64,000 bases of DNA from Neurospora tetraspora. Lineage: Eukaryota; Ascomycota; Sordariomycetes; Sordariales; Sordariaceae. Below, piece by piece: positions 1-10,675 of the stretch. The position numbers and the translations under genes are program-made. The notes beneath the pieces are model-generated. The model was not told the DNA's origin and did no database searches. It worked only from the letters and a program-made list of their open reading frames with translations. Within the stretch, counting starts at the first letter, position 1, and every line of letters starts with the position of its first letter. The stretch is taken from NCBI RefSeq assembly GCF_033439725.1, contig NW_026944384.1, positions 1,116,001 through 1,180,000 on the forward strand, in the 5' to 3' direction.

Positions 1-2110
1 CTTTTTATCGGTATTAAAATTACAATAATTTAATTATAAATAGTTTATAAAGTCCTTTATAGTTTCGATACGTAATTTACCCGCACCGGGGCGAATAAAA
101 AGGTATAAGTATTTCGACGCTTATTTAAATAATTTGGAAATAATTTCTCTAAAAGTAGTTTCGTTATCGGCGAAGTAATCGGCGTTAGTACGAAGATAAT
201 AAAATATTTAGAAATACTATATATTGAATTACAATTTATTTCTATCTTCTCTAGAGAAGGTAAGGATATTTACTTTAATAATTCTATTGTGGCGACGTCT
301 GCTTTTAAAAGAAATAGTACTAAAAGGAGTGCTACTTTTATTATATTTATTACAGTTACTGTGACTATTATCGCGTAGTATGTAATAAAGGTTGCAAGGG
401 AGATTGCGGTCGTTATTATTATTATTAATTAAATTTTCGTTGTTATTATTATTATTAAAATCGCCTCAGCCTATACCGAAATAGTATAATACGGGTTTAA
501 ACGGAAAATAATATTTATTAAAGGTTATTAAGGGTTAATAATCGGGAATTTTACTATATTTACGATAAATAATATTAATTAAATAAGTAATATTAGGGGA
601 ACGTTCGATAAATTCGTAAAATAGGATTTTTTCCTTTAATTTACACTTAGTAGTTTTAATAAGCTTGGATAATTTAATAACCTTCAATTCCTCTTCGCCT
701 ATATAGGTAACGTTTGATAGGCGTTAAAAATTGTCGATTTGAGTTTATAAATATAAAACTTTAAAATTATACTATTTATAAAGGAATTTGAAATCTTCAA
801 CGTAATCCCTTTTAATACCTTCTATTTAGTTGCGAATGCGAACCTCTACGGCTAGTATCGTGATTTTGGTCGCCTTAGTAATTATATTAATACCTTTCGC
901 AACCTTCTTACTTCATTAATTATATTCGTAACGAAAATTATTATTCCTAGCTTAGAAATTTTGGATTTTATTATTCAAATCGTCTTTATCTACGTCGGCC
1001 GCCGCTAGCTTCTACTCCAACTCAATTAAATACTCAATTATAGCCAATTCGTTATTATCGCCTATACCGGAGCGGTTATTTACATTAACCTAATATTCTT
1101 TAGCCTTCTAAATAAAATATATTATTTATTCATTTATTTTAATTATAATTTTATAAGTATAATATAAAGCGTAAGCAATTTCTTTAATTATATTAATAAA
1201 GGCTTCTAAAGCGTAAATTCTAATACTAATCTTATCCTATATAGCATTAGGGTCTTAATTTAATAAAGTTAGAAATTCTTGGAAGGTAAGAGGACCGTTC
1301 TAATCTTTAATAGCTAATAATAATTATTTTTATTAAATAATAGGGTAAAAATTAATAATGTAATTACTTTTATTATTTTTATTATTATCGCTAAGAATAT
1401 TAATATAATTAATACTATCCGCAATAATTTCGTTTACTTTTAATACGTAATAACGTACCTCAATTAACGGGTAAAGGTTATTTATATAAATAGTAAAGTT
1501 ATTAACTAGATTTTATTAAGGTTAGTTACTTATTAAATAAACGATAGAGGGTAAAAGGTATTTGGCGGATAGGTCGATTATTTTATTATTAAGCTCCTTA
1601 ACGCTAATTAAAATGCGGTGTACTTCGGAATTTTAAGTAATAATACTATTATAAGGAATATTAAAAATATAATTGAATTTATTATAATTTAGGCGGATAT
1701 AATGATAAGTAACCTCTTTAAACGTATATTATTTATAAGGAAATATATATTTGCGGACTATATTAGAGTTAAGGTTAATAATATTATTTACGCTAGCATT
1801 AAAACGTTAGGGGCTTAAAAGTAAATTTATCTTAAGAATGAATTTTACACTACGCTTAAAGTATTTACCGAATTCAATGGGAGTTTCCTTCGAAGTATCG
1901 TAAAAGAACGACATATCCTAAGGAAATTATTTATAAAGAATATAGCGCTTCTTCGAAGGGTTAGAAGTAATTACCGATTCGGACTCTTCAAATAACTCGT
2001 TATTACCGGTACTATAGAAAGAAGAATTATCCTCCTCCAAAGCTTTATCCTCCTACGCGCTATCCTCAATAGCGTTATTAGTATTTTAATTATATTTATT
2101 ATAATTAATG
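1..2110 (-). pseudogene. Degraded coding remnant, unrecognised, running off the left edge
   Basis: Read on the minus strand, this stretch keeps a protein-like texture from about 2,100 down to base 1. Patches of charged and aromatic residues hold in one frame at a time (for example 1,890-1,700 and 1,150-1,000), but stops crowd every frame. An Asn-rich run encoded by ATT-type repeats lies near 410-460. I do not recognise the family. A gag-like protein is possible because retroelement fossils fill the neighbourhood, but no protease, reverse transcriptase or clear zinc knuckle can be read. The start is undefined. CpG is kept and CpA is rare, as in the rest of the window, so RIP is the likely cause of decay. 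The coding-like text continues past the left edge. Confidence 0.3.
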
Positions 2111-2577
2111 ATATAGGGGTTATAATTAAATTCATAAGGTTAATTAATATTATCGGGGTCGAAGGGACGGCCTAACGGCGCGTCCCAAGCGTAATTAACT
2201 ATAATAATTAATTCTTATTATAATTAGTATCGGGTTCGTTATCGACGAAGCAATAAAATTAGGGTTTAGGAAATCGACGAAGCGACTTATTAGGTTCTTC
2301 GGGTTTAAATTAGAATATTATAATACCTTTCTAAACGGATATAAGAAAACTTTAATTAAATATTATAATATATTAGCTTACGTAATTCCGTATCGCGTAA
2401 TTGGGTACAAATGAATAAATAATTAAAGCTAAAGAAGGAAAGAAGGAGAGGTTAAAAGCTAGGCTCTAATATATACCCTTATATAGGATAAGCCCAAATT
2501 CTACTAGCTTCCACCGCCCTCCTTATCTAATCTAATAATACATATGAATGCAACATGCAAGTCGCGCTGCCAATTGA
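2110..2577. other. AT-rich spacer, nothing recognised
   Basis: This short intergenic stretch lies between the minus-strand remnant on the left and the plus-strand gag-like fossil on the right. It becomes somewhat richer in GC from about 2,480. No promoter, RNA gene or repeat end could be identified with confidence. Confidence 0.4.
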
Positions 2578-4640
2578 ATGGTCGCGACGAACCAATTAAA
2601 TAGGCCTGCATATCTGGGTTCCGGTATAGCCAACCAGAGGGCGTACATCCCTAAGAATGTGGGTCTCTATAATAGGACGAATAGGGTCCGTAGTACCCGT
2701 GCCAGGGTCGCGGAATCCATATCGTCACAATTACCCCTCTTACCGCAACCGACGATACCCCTTAGTAATAGCCTCCTCTTTCGTCCTAATATTATTAGCC
2801 GATTATCGAAGAAATAGACAACAATAATTCGGATAGCAATTATTCCTTTACCCCCTCGTACGTTTTACGCAATCCCTTCTACTACTTAGAGAACGATATT
2901 ATAATATAGAAATAGAATTTTTTCGAATCCCGCGTAGCAACTATTAAACTATTTTTAATTGACCTTCTATCCTATTTATTTCTTTATAATTAGAATAACT
3001 TCATCAACTTATTAGAATAAAATTAATTCAGTAATTACCTTCCTATTCCTTTCGGATTCTACTATTAAAATTATTTCTTCTATAATTAAGCGCGCCTTTC
3101 GACCTTCCCTATTCCTATTGTTGCTCCCTAGATTATAGCGCTTATTATTCTTATATTTATTTAATCGATTTAATTTACTATTTCCTCCGAATATTGCCCT
3201 AAATTTAATATTTTTAATTTATTAGCGAAAACTCCTCCTAATTACGTTCTTTCATTTTCAATATTGACGATTATTATTTCGTATACCTTCGGATACCCCT
3301 TTTTTTCGCCGTTAATTATATCGAAGGTAATCTTGAAAATACTTAAATTAAATATATTATAGCCCTTAAAAAGAAGATTAAATACAATTTTATTTATAAC
3401 GTTCTTACTTAGAAAAACTTATATACTTTCTTAGAGAAGGAATATAATAGCAATACTTAAACTATTAAGCGTTCCGCCCTTACTAGTTTTAAATATATAT
3501 AGTAAAGTATTACCGAGACCGTTTACATATTTTACGACCGTTTCTATACTAAAGAATTCAATCTATCCTATAAATAATTAGAATATTCGTATATCCTATA
3601 ATGAGTAAATCGCTTACGTCTTTATTTGTATAGCGGCACTTTGTCGGCGAACGGTATTAATATATTGATTGAGGCGGTGGCGTATGTAGAGCGATTGGAG
3701 AGCCTAGAAATTTTAGAGTTAATAATATAGCGTTAACGCCCTTAAGTACTACGTCCCTATTTATTTTTTCCCTCTTTTTCCCTTACCCCTATTCCTACTT
3801 CTATTCCTATATTTAATCCTAATATTAATAGTTTCTTTCGTCCTTTCCCTACAATTTCCATTAATTTTAATATGATTTATTATTATTACAATTTATTTAA
3901 ATATACGTACCGCTTTAGGTAGTAAAACCGCGTAATATCTACTACGAGTGCAGTGAATTTAAATATTAGGCGTTTCTTTATATTAAGCGTATTTATTATA
4001 ATTATAGTAAATTAAGTTATATATTGTATTAATACCCTATTCCCTATAGTACCCTAATCTAAAGCGTAAACATTAAACTAGTGGTACTAGTAAGGATTAT
4101 AATTATTTTGGCTTAGGGAAGCAGGGGTATATTATAGCTATATTTAAATACGAAATTATTAATAAAAATGTATAGAAATTGGCGGAAAATTTAGGGTTTA
4201 ATAGATTTTAGCGCGGAGTTAAATTTTATTGGAAGGTATTTATTCCCGTCGGACGCTAAAATAGAAACGGTAAATTACTATCTTATTGATTTCTCTTTCT
4301 AATCCCTTCCTGTATGTAATTCGATTACTTATTTTATTAAAATATACAATTCTTATAATATTAAACGGAAGAAAATGATTATATTTATAGTTATTAATTC
4401 CTTTAGTATAAATATTATCCTCGGTTACCCCTAATTGTACGAATATAATTTGAAAATTAATTAGTATTAAAAGAAGTTCCGGTTTCGGATTGAAATATAA
4501 AATTTAAAAATAAATAAAGAGCCGATTAAAGATATTTACGAAGCTATAGCGTTTTTCTACGGTCCGCGATAGGATTTAATTTTTATTTTGTACCCGAAGG
4601 AAGTATTAAAATTTATTAATAGTACAAACCCGAGGACAAT
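2578..4640 (+). mobile_element. Gypsy-like LTR retrotransposon fossil, gag to protease part
   Basis: This is a plus-strand fossil of the front half of a Gypsy (Metaviridae) polyprotein. About 3,230-3,740 reads like a capsid region, about 3,930-4,030 like a zinc-knuckle area, and 4,375-4,460 like the end of a retropepsin, with an I-I-L-G-x-P-type signature followed by an N-x-x-I-x-W-like stretch. It is broken throughout, with dozens of changes. No LTR was recognised on its left. On the right it stops abruptly where the helicase reading begins near 4,640, so it was probably cut by insertion of, or recombination with, that element. The family assignment rests mainly on the protease-like signature and is inference. 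Confidence 0.5.
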
Positions 4641-5910
4641 TAAGATAATTTCCTTCGTATTAAATTTATATTGTATTATTTTTATCGAAGGCCTAATGAC
4701 TTTTACGTTGTCGATAGTATCCGCTATAAGTTATTTAATAATATATTCTTAGTATATAAAGAAGGCTACGATTACTTGGACGATTATTATTCTAAGTTTT
4801 TAGATTTTAAATTAGAAGAGGAGTTTGACCCTCCGAATTATAAAGAGGAACTAAATAAACTAAGTTAAGAAGATATTACTAGGGAAAATCCTAACCGCCA
4901 TATTAATAACGATAATAATAATAAGGGTAAAAATTTAAATAATCGTAATATAAACCGCGGTTATAATTAGTATTAATACTATATTAAATTCTAGGAATTT
5001 ATTATTTTGGCTGCAGATTATTGGAAATCCTGGCGTAATAGGTATTATTTCCCTAATTAAAAGCCTATTATACCGGAAATATATAATACCTTTAATGCCG
5101 AGTAGCGTATAATATTTAATTAGTTTGTTAATTACTGTTAAGCTATTTTCAACGGCCAAAGTCCTTCATAATTACTTATGTAAATTAGTAGCCGTAATAG
5201 TACTAATAAATCCTATTTTATTCAATTACTATCTATTAAATTTAAGGAAATAGCAACCCTTAACTACCTTCCCAACTCCGTTATTTGTATTGTTCCTACC
5301 AATATAGCCGCTAACAATATTAATAGGTCTACTATTTATTCCCTTCTACAATTTCCATTTAGTATTGGGAATTTAATTAATTTATAAAGCTATAATCTAA
5401 CGAATTTGTAAAATCAATTTAAATTATTCAAATATTTTATTATTAATAAAAATTTTATATTGGGAATGAGGATTATATATTATATCGATAACCGTCTCCG
5501 TTAAGCCTTTATTAAAGACTAGGGCAAAAGGTTTAGTAGTACTAATATCTTTCTTCTTAGGGATTTTTTCTAATTGGTGCTTATCGGTTAAAAGGCCCTA
5601 TTTTATTAGGAACCCCTTCAATTTACTAATGATCCTAATAGTCCCTTTGAAGTTACTAGAAACGATAATACCAATAGACTCCCTAATAAAATAGAAGAAT
5701 AAAGGCGTAAGAGAAAGGAAAGTAAATTAGATTTAGTATAACGTAGCGGCCGAAATTATTTCGATTTCGATTGGAATATTAAGTTATAGTAAACTATTTG
5801 TTAACAAAGTAATAATTAAACTAGATTTCGTCGAATATTAGAAGGATTACAAAATAATACCCCTACTATCGATAATTGGACATTATTATTAACCTATATT
5901 AAATACGTTT

Positions 5911-6588
5911 AGGGGGGATAGCTTAGTTGGGAAGATCTGGGCTTGGTTTACCTTGCGGTTGTTTCCGTAAGGTCGTGGGTTCGAATCCTGCTCCCCTCTC
6001 TTCCATCCGGTCTTAGTTTTCGGGTTCTCCCAAGACCGGCCTCGGAATTTCTCCCATACCCGAAGTACGTAGTTAAACTTGCAGGGCTCTCCCTAGTCCA
6101 AAACCCTAGGATAAAGCGATTTGGCGCTTGAAAATCTCTTTTTCGACGGGGCTCCGCTGCTCCTCTACCGCGAAGGTGGATTTTAGGTCGAATTTTCTAC
6201 CCCTCGAAAAGCAATCACCTCGTCCGGTAATACAATAACTATCCGCCTAATTAGCGTACGATTCTCTAAGTAAGCAGGGTAATGTTTGCCCTCGCCTCGA
6301 AACTAGGGCCCTCGGGCCGAAAGAAGACCCTAAGAATGCCGATCGAAATCCGTAAAGACTCCCCCTAAGAAAGGGTGGGGATGGAGGGGCTGGCAATTGG
6401 AGGACTTTGAAGGAAGGCTTGGATGAACGAAGATAGACATTAGATGTAAAGACGCGGGAGGTTTTCATCCGGTATTCGGCGGCGGATATACGGTTTTTCC
6501 GCCCGGCTTTGAACGACGAAGGACCGCATGCCTAAATAAGGCGACTAGTTAAATTAGACAGTCAAGCGTGACTAAGATCATTATTATT
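5911..6588 (+). mobile_element. tRNA-headed SINE, copy 1
   Basis: This is a roughly 677-bp short interspersed element. It begins with a tRNA-like head (5,912-5,998): the first seven bases pair with TCCCCTC at its end, box A is TAGCTTAGTTGG and box B is GGTTCGAATCC. A body of about 580 bp with no coding sense follows, ending in an ATT-repeat tail after AAGATC. It is flanked by a 13-bp target duplication, ATTAAATACGTTT (5,898-5,910 and 6,589-6,601). It interrupts the helicase pseudogene, whose reading resumes on the far side. Two more copies lie at 7,131 and 53,629. This copy is the least RIP-affected of the three. Known fungal SINEs (Nrs1, Foxy, Mg-SINE, EGH24) have the same plan. The partner LINE is not in the window. 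Confidence 0.82.
5919..5988 (+). promoter_or_regulatory. Internal RNA polymerase III promoter (box A and box B) of SINE copy 1
   Basis: Box A (5,919-5,930) matches the consensus TRGYNNARNNGG at every position, and box B (5,978-5,988) matches GGTTCGANNCC at every position. They are 47 bp apart, within the normal range for tRNA-type promoters. Between them lies a 9-bp hairpin (5,950-5,958 with 5,965-5,973) where the anticodon arm would be. The D and anticodon arms do not fold like a standard tRNA. Confidence 0.75.
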
Positions 6589-6601
6589 ATTAAATACGTT
6601 T

Positions 6602-7115
6602 TACTAATTCTTAAATAATAGCTTTTTAATAAAACTTTACGAATCTACCTAATTAATACTATAGTTAATATATATAATCTTACTTATTTAGAAGTATTAA
6701 ATAGCCTCGCTATATTTATTATAGTTTATCATAACCCCCTCAGCACTAAAGACGTTAATTACGTTAATATAGGTATTTTATATAATAAATTTATATTAGT
6801 AATAGGTAATAAAATTATATTTATAGAAAATTTATAAATTAAAGCTAACTTAATCAATAATTCGATTAGTATAATAGTCAATATTATATAGGATGCTAAT
6901 TAATAATAATATAATATTTAGTAAATTATCCTATTCTTATTCAATATTTTATGCTAATATTATTATAACCTAAAAGCCGGAGATACTCCCTTTATTATAT
7001 TCGTCAACTTTCCTATATATTATAACCCTAATTACTTCGAAGATTTTGAATTGGAATACGCAGATATTTAAAATTAAGAATACATCATACCCATATTCCA
7101 ATCTAAACGGAATTT
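6602..7115 (+). pseudogene. Middle part of the helicase pseudogene between the two SINEs
   Basis: This segment reads as the part of the PIF1-type helicase after the ATPase core. About 6,780-6,900 has a V-I-F-I-E-N-L stretch followed by N-G-S-I-G-I-I-V, matching the family pattern of V-M-L-T-x-N-L and N-G-x-x-G-x-V. About 6,990-7,110 reads V-N-F-P, Y-Y-N-P and later I-P-I-F, again in family order. Its frame runs into SINE 2 and continues beyond it, so it belongs to the same gene as the flanking parts. Stops are frequent. Confidence 0.6.
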
Positions 7116-7130
7116 TATAAAAGGGGCTTG

Positions 7131-7802
7131 GGGGGATAGTTCAGTTGGGAAGATCTGGGCTTGGTTTACCTTGCGGTTATTTCCGTAAGGTCGTAGGTTC
7201 GAATCCCGCTCCCCTCTCTTCTATCTAATCTTTTCTAATTCTTAGATCGGATGGAATTCTTCCCCTACCCTAACTACGTAGTTAAATTTATAGGGCTCTC
7301 CCTAATCCAAAACCCTAGGTACCCCGCCGAAAAGTAGATTTGGGTTGATTTTCCCTACTTTAAAAAGTAATTACCCTATTCGATAATATAATAATTTTTC
7401 CGCCTAATTAGTATATAATTCCTTAATAGTAAGTAAGGTAATACTTACCCTTTATTTCTACTAACCGGGGCCTTCGGGCCGATTACGAAGAAAGTACGAT
7501 AACGAAATTCGTAAGACCCTTTTGCCCCCCCCCCTCCCCGAGGCGGTGCCCTAATAATAAGACGTATTTGGTCAACAATAAGGATTGAGGGTGGGGGTAG
7601 AGGGTTAAGAAGAATTAGAGGAAATTGGAAGGAAGGTTTGGGATTGAATGAAAATAAACATTAAATGTAAAGACGCGGAAGGTTTTTATCCGGTATCCGG
7701 CGATATACAATTTTTCCGCCCGGCTTTGAACGACGAATGACCGTATGCCTAAATAGGCGACTAGTTAGATTAAACAGTCAAGCGTGAATAAGATCATTAT
7801 TA
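7131..7802 (+). mobile_element. tRNA-headed SINE, copy 2
   Basis: This is the second copy of the roughly 670-bp SINE, in the same orientation as copy 1 and about 540 bp downstream of it. Box A (7,137-7,148, TAGTTCAGTTGG) and box B (7,196-7,206) are intact. The 3' tail again ends in AAGATC plus ATT repeats. It is flanked by a perfect 16-bp target duplication, TTATAAAAGGGGCTTG (7,115-7,130 and 7,803-7,818), the clearest of the three. It carries more C-to-T and G-to-A changes than copy 1 and a C-rich tract near 7,525-7,540. It sits inside the helicase reading frame, which resumes directly after the duplication. Confidence 0.82.
7137..7206 (+). promoter_or_regulatory. Box A and box B of SINE copy 2
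   Basis: Box A (7,137-7,148) and box B (7,196-7,206) both fit the tRNA-gene consensus, with the same 47-bp spacing as in copy 1. Confidence 0.7.
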
Positions 7803-8545
7803 TTATAAAAGGGGCTTGCAATTATATAAGAACCTAATTCCCTTTAATAATTTTATATACTATTACAATATATAAAATATAAGGTTAAACGCTAGACCGG
7901 ATTATATATAATATATTGAAAAAGAACTTTATAATTAATTTATCTTATATAACTATCTCCTACGCCCGTATTCTATAGGGTATTATATTCGATAAAACCT
8001 TCGATTTGAATACTCTAGTCTAAAGCCGATAAAACCTATCGTTATAGAGCCCTAAATATTCCTCAAAAACAGCTCTAGTAAATATAGCTAAACGAATTAT
8101 TACTTCTATATCTTATATAATACAATAATATAAGTATTCTTTTAACGTCTAATAAGGTTCGGAAATTACTATCGGGATTAGGTAATACCGGGTTTAATTC
8201 CGACGACGACAACGATAGTAATACTTATAATAGTTTGCCGCCCTAAGGAGGAATACGCGGAAGAGTACGGAGTAGACTTCGCAATAAACTTCGTAGTAAT
8301 AAAACCGGTAATCGATTACGCAGTAGACTACTTACTAATATTATTAGTATTTAACTATTAACTAATACTGCTAAAATTACTTTTAATAATAAATATTATA
8401 AAAGACCATCCAATAATAGAATTGGTAATATTTTAAGGAGAATTAGTAGTATCCTAGCTAGAGTAGGGAGTATTGGAAGGCCTTACGGAAGACTCCGTAA
8501 GAATATAATTAATAGACCGCCGCAATTAAAAGGAGGATAGATTAA

Positions 8546-9264
8546 TTAATAAGGTTCTCGTTTACTGGGTTTTTATATTATTCTCATTTATATAATAATA
8601 AATGATAGAACTAAAAAGTATTGAAAAAAGGAGTTTAAAAAATAAATATAAATGAAATTTTAATAAAAAAGAGTTTAGGATTTATAGTACGAACCCCGCC
8701 CTAAGTTTTTAAAGAATGAGTCTCCTAAGCTTATTCCGAAGGATAGCCCGTAATTTACGTATTCTTCAATTTCTTTACTTTATTAATATTATAAGTCTTT
8801 TATAAGTAAATTCCCTAATTCGGTCCCCCTAGCGGTTAAATTGATATAAATTTAAAAGAGGTTAGCGTAGATGGAACAAAGCATTTATAATTATATTTAC
8901 GATTATAGGGTAAAGGATGAAAAAAGAGGGATATAAATACGATTCGAATATATAATATTTATATTTATGCTAATAGCGGCGCTTCAAACGTCCTTGTACG
9001 CCACTATACTATAGGGCCCTCATAGTACCCCCTTTCGGGGGTTGGCGATAGTAGATGGAAGAGGTAGAGATTATAAAGACGATTGGAGCGTTATTTGGGA
9101 TTATTTAAAATAATGATAGAAATTTGAATTAGAGGGTAATATTTGGTAATATTTTTATTAGTGTTTTAGTTCCGGGGAATATGTGGATCCATCTTTTTAT
9201 AGCTTAAAATATAGATTTATAGGCGCTTCACTATCTCCGCTGGATTTGGCTCCGCCCAGGGGAA
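8546..9264. other. AT-rich stretch with a short hairpin, no gene seen
   Basis: This is the region downstream of the helicase pseudogene. A perfect short hairpin (ACCCCC, TTTC loop, GGGGGT) lies near 9,030-9,046. If the helicase belonged to a Helitron, its 3' end with a hairpin would be expected about here. No CTRR-type terminus follows at the usual distance, so the element end is not called. Confidence 0.35.
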
Positions 9265-9783
9265 GACTATTTTACTATTACGTATTAAATATAATAGTAC
9301 TATTGTATTATTGGTTTATTGTAAGAAGTTTAATACTCTGAATTTTTATAATAAATCTTTCTAATATCGTGTTTAATTTAGTATTTAACCTTCCTAAATA
9401 ATTATTAGGTTAATCTAAAATAATACAAGTGTATAATATAGGTAAGCTGAAGGCAAAAAGAAATTCTAGTTATAATAGAAGATTTTCAATAAGGAAAGCA
9501 AAAAAGGAAAAGAACTAGGTATAAGCGTACAAACCCGAATAAATACCCTAGTCGTACAAACGACAGCAGGACCCACATACGGGTCGCTGTTAGCCAATCC
9601 CTTCACTCGTATCCCCTTTACCTACAGGATAAACCCTGCAACCAGTCTTAGTATAGCTAATTAAATAGCTCGTATCCCCCGGACCGTGCTATTCCTAGAA
9701 TTCTCTATGTACCTTATTCCAGCACCCCTTTCTGAATTATATCCGTCTATGGTACCTAGACCCAGTCCGCTAGCGCCGTCACA
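9265..9783 (-). mobile_element. Gypsy 5' LTR and leader fragment, same family as the element at 58,250
   Basis: The reverse complement of 9,403-9,783 matches the LTR at 58,250-58,650 over its whole length. Both begin TGTGACGGCGC and share the blocks GCGGACTGGGTCT and ATTGGCTAA. The likeness continues about 130 bp into the leader (9,402-9,265) and then ends at a GC-richer junction. It is therefore a 5' LTR plus leader of a minus-strand copy whose body is missing. The LTR is about 381 bp. Differences from the 58,250 copy look mostly like C/T and G/A transitions. It is a fossil and its age cannot be clocked because RIP inflates divergence. Confidence 0.65.
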
Positions 9784-9859
9784 GAAGCCGCCCTTATTAC
9801 GAAAGCGATAGTGCTCACCGGCGACCTAACTACGGATGCGCCTATTTACAAAGAAATTA

Positions 9860-10675
9860 TCTAATATATTCATTTAAAATTACCAAAAAAGACGTAAAGA
9901 AATTCCTCGATAAAGCGGACCGCCCTAATCGAACTAATAAAGAAATTAGGGCTAGATTCCTAGAGGACTACTATATACGGATCGCCGCTTTCTAACCGCG
10001 TTTCGTTAATATAGTACCCCTAATACACTCTTACAATTATAAAATCGAATTGAAACCGGGCGAATAACCTCCTAACGTTCGTTTACGCCTTATATCCCTT
10101 ATTAAAGCGGTCGTTATTAAAAAAATAAATCGACAATAATTTAAAAAAGAAATTTATTCAGCCTTCCCAATCCGAAGCTACTTCGCCTATTTTATTAATT
10201 AAGAAACTAAGTAGTAGAGTGCGTATTTGCATAGACTATTAAAGAATTAATAATATTACGATAAAAATACGGTACCTAATACTAGTTATTAAAAAAAATA
10301 TTCGATACTATTTATAAAATAAAGATCTTTATTAAATTAGACATTATTACAGTATTTGATAGGATTCGTATAAAGGAGGGCTATAAATAATTTACTATAT
10401 TTATTATATGTTTTAGTCTTTTCGAATCTTTAATATATCCTTTTAATCTATAAAATACGCCGGGGACTTTTTAGAATTATATTAACGATATATTATATAA
10501 TATTTTTAATGTTTACGTAACCGTTTACTTCGACAATATCCTAATTCATTCGGAGAACAAAGAAGAATACGTTAGTTACATTAAAAAAGTTTTAAACTAT
10601 ATATTTAAAGTTAATTTATAGATTAATATTAATAAATACGGATATTATACGAAATGGACTAAATATAAAGTCTAG
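9860..10675 (+). mobile_element. Gypsy reverse transcriptase fossil
   Basis: This plus-strand fragment of a Gypsy polyprotein covers the reverse transcriptase. The order of family landmarks is visible: an I-E-L-x-P-G-like stretch (about 10,030-10,060), a C/Y-I-D-Y-type motif (about 10,215), an F-x-S-x-x-x-P-F block (about 10,420-10,450), and the catalytic Y-x-D-x region followed by I-x-H-S-E-N-K-E-E (about 10,525-10,570). It is broken by many changes and has no LTRs of its own in view. On the right it joins the MULE-A remnant at about 10,675. It differs from the LTR family just to its left. Confidence 0.65.

Larger units (their letters stand above)
4640..8545 (+). pseudogene. PIF1/Helitron-type helicase pseudogene split by two SINEs
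   Basis: This is a remnant of a superfamily-1B DNA helicase of the PIF1 type, the class that forms the helicase half of Helitron RepHel proteins. The reading runs 4,640-5,897, resumes 6,602-7,115 after SINE 1, and resumes again at about 7,803-8,040 after SINE 2. The Walker A position (5,187-5,213) reads S-S-R-N-S-T-N-K-S where the family has a Gly-rich G-x-G-K-S loop; the lost glycines fit G-to-A changes. The Walker B position (5,439-5,450) reads I-I-N-K for I-I-D-E. An I-V-P-T-N-I-A-A stretch near 5,285 and a C-terminal T-I-Y-K-I-x-G motif with L-S-Y-I-T-I-S (7,860-7,960) are typical. A basic Arg-rich tail runs about 8,170-8,540. Many in-frame stops make it dead. No Rep (HUH) domain was found upstream, so a host or subtelomeric PIF1-like gene is the alternative. 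Confidence 0.7.

Noticed and set aside
5912-5998. A functional tRNA gene
   Set aside because: Boxes A and B are perfect, but the D and anticodon arms do not fold normally, a 9-bp hairpin replaces the anticodon arm, and the same head is followed by the same roughly 580-bp body in three places. It is a SINE head.
9030-9046. Helitron 3' hairpin
   Set aside because: The hairpin is real, but no CTRR-type end follows at the expected distance, and without a second copy the terminus cannot be set.
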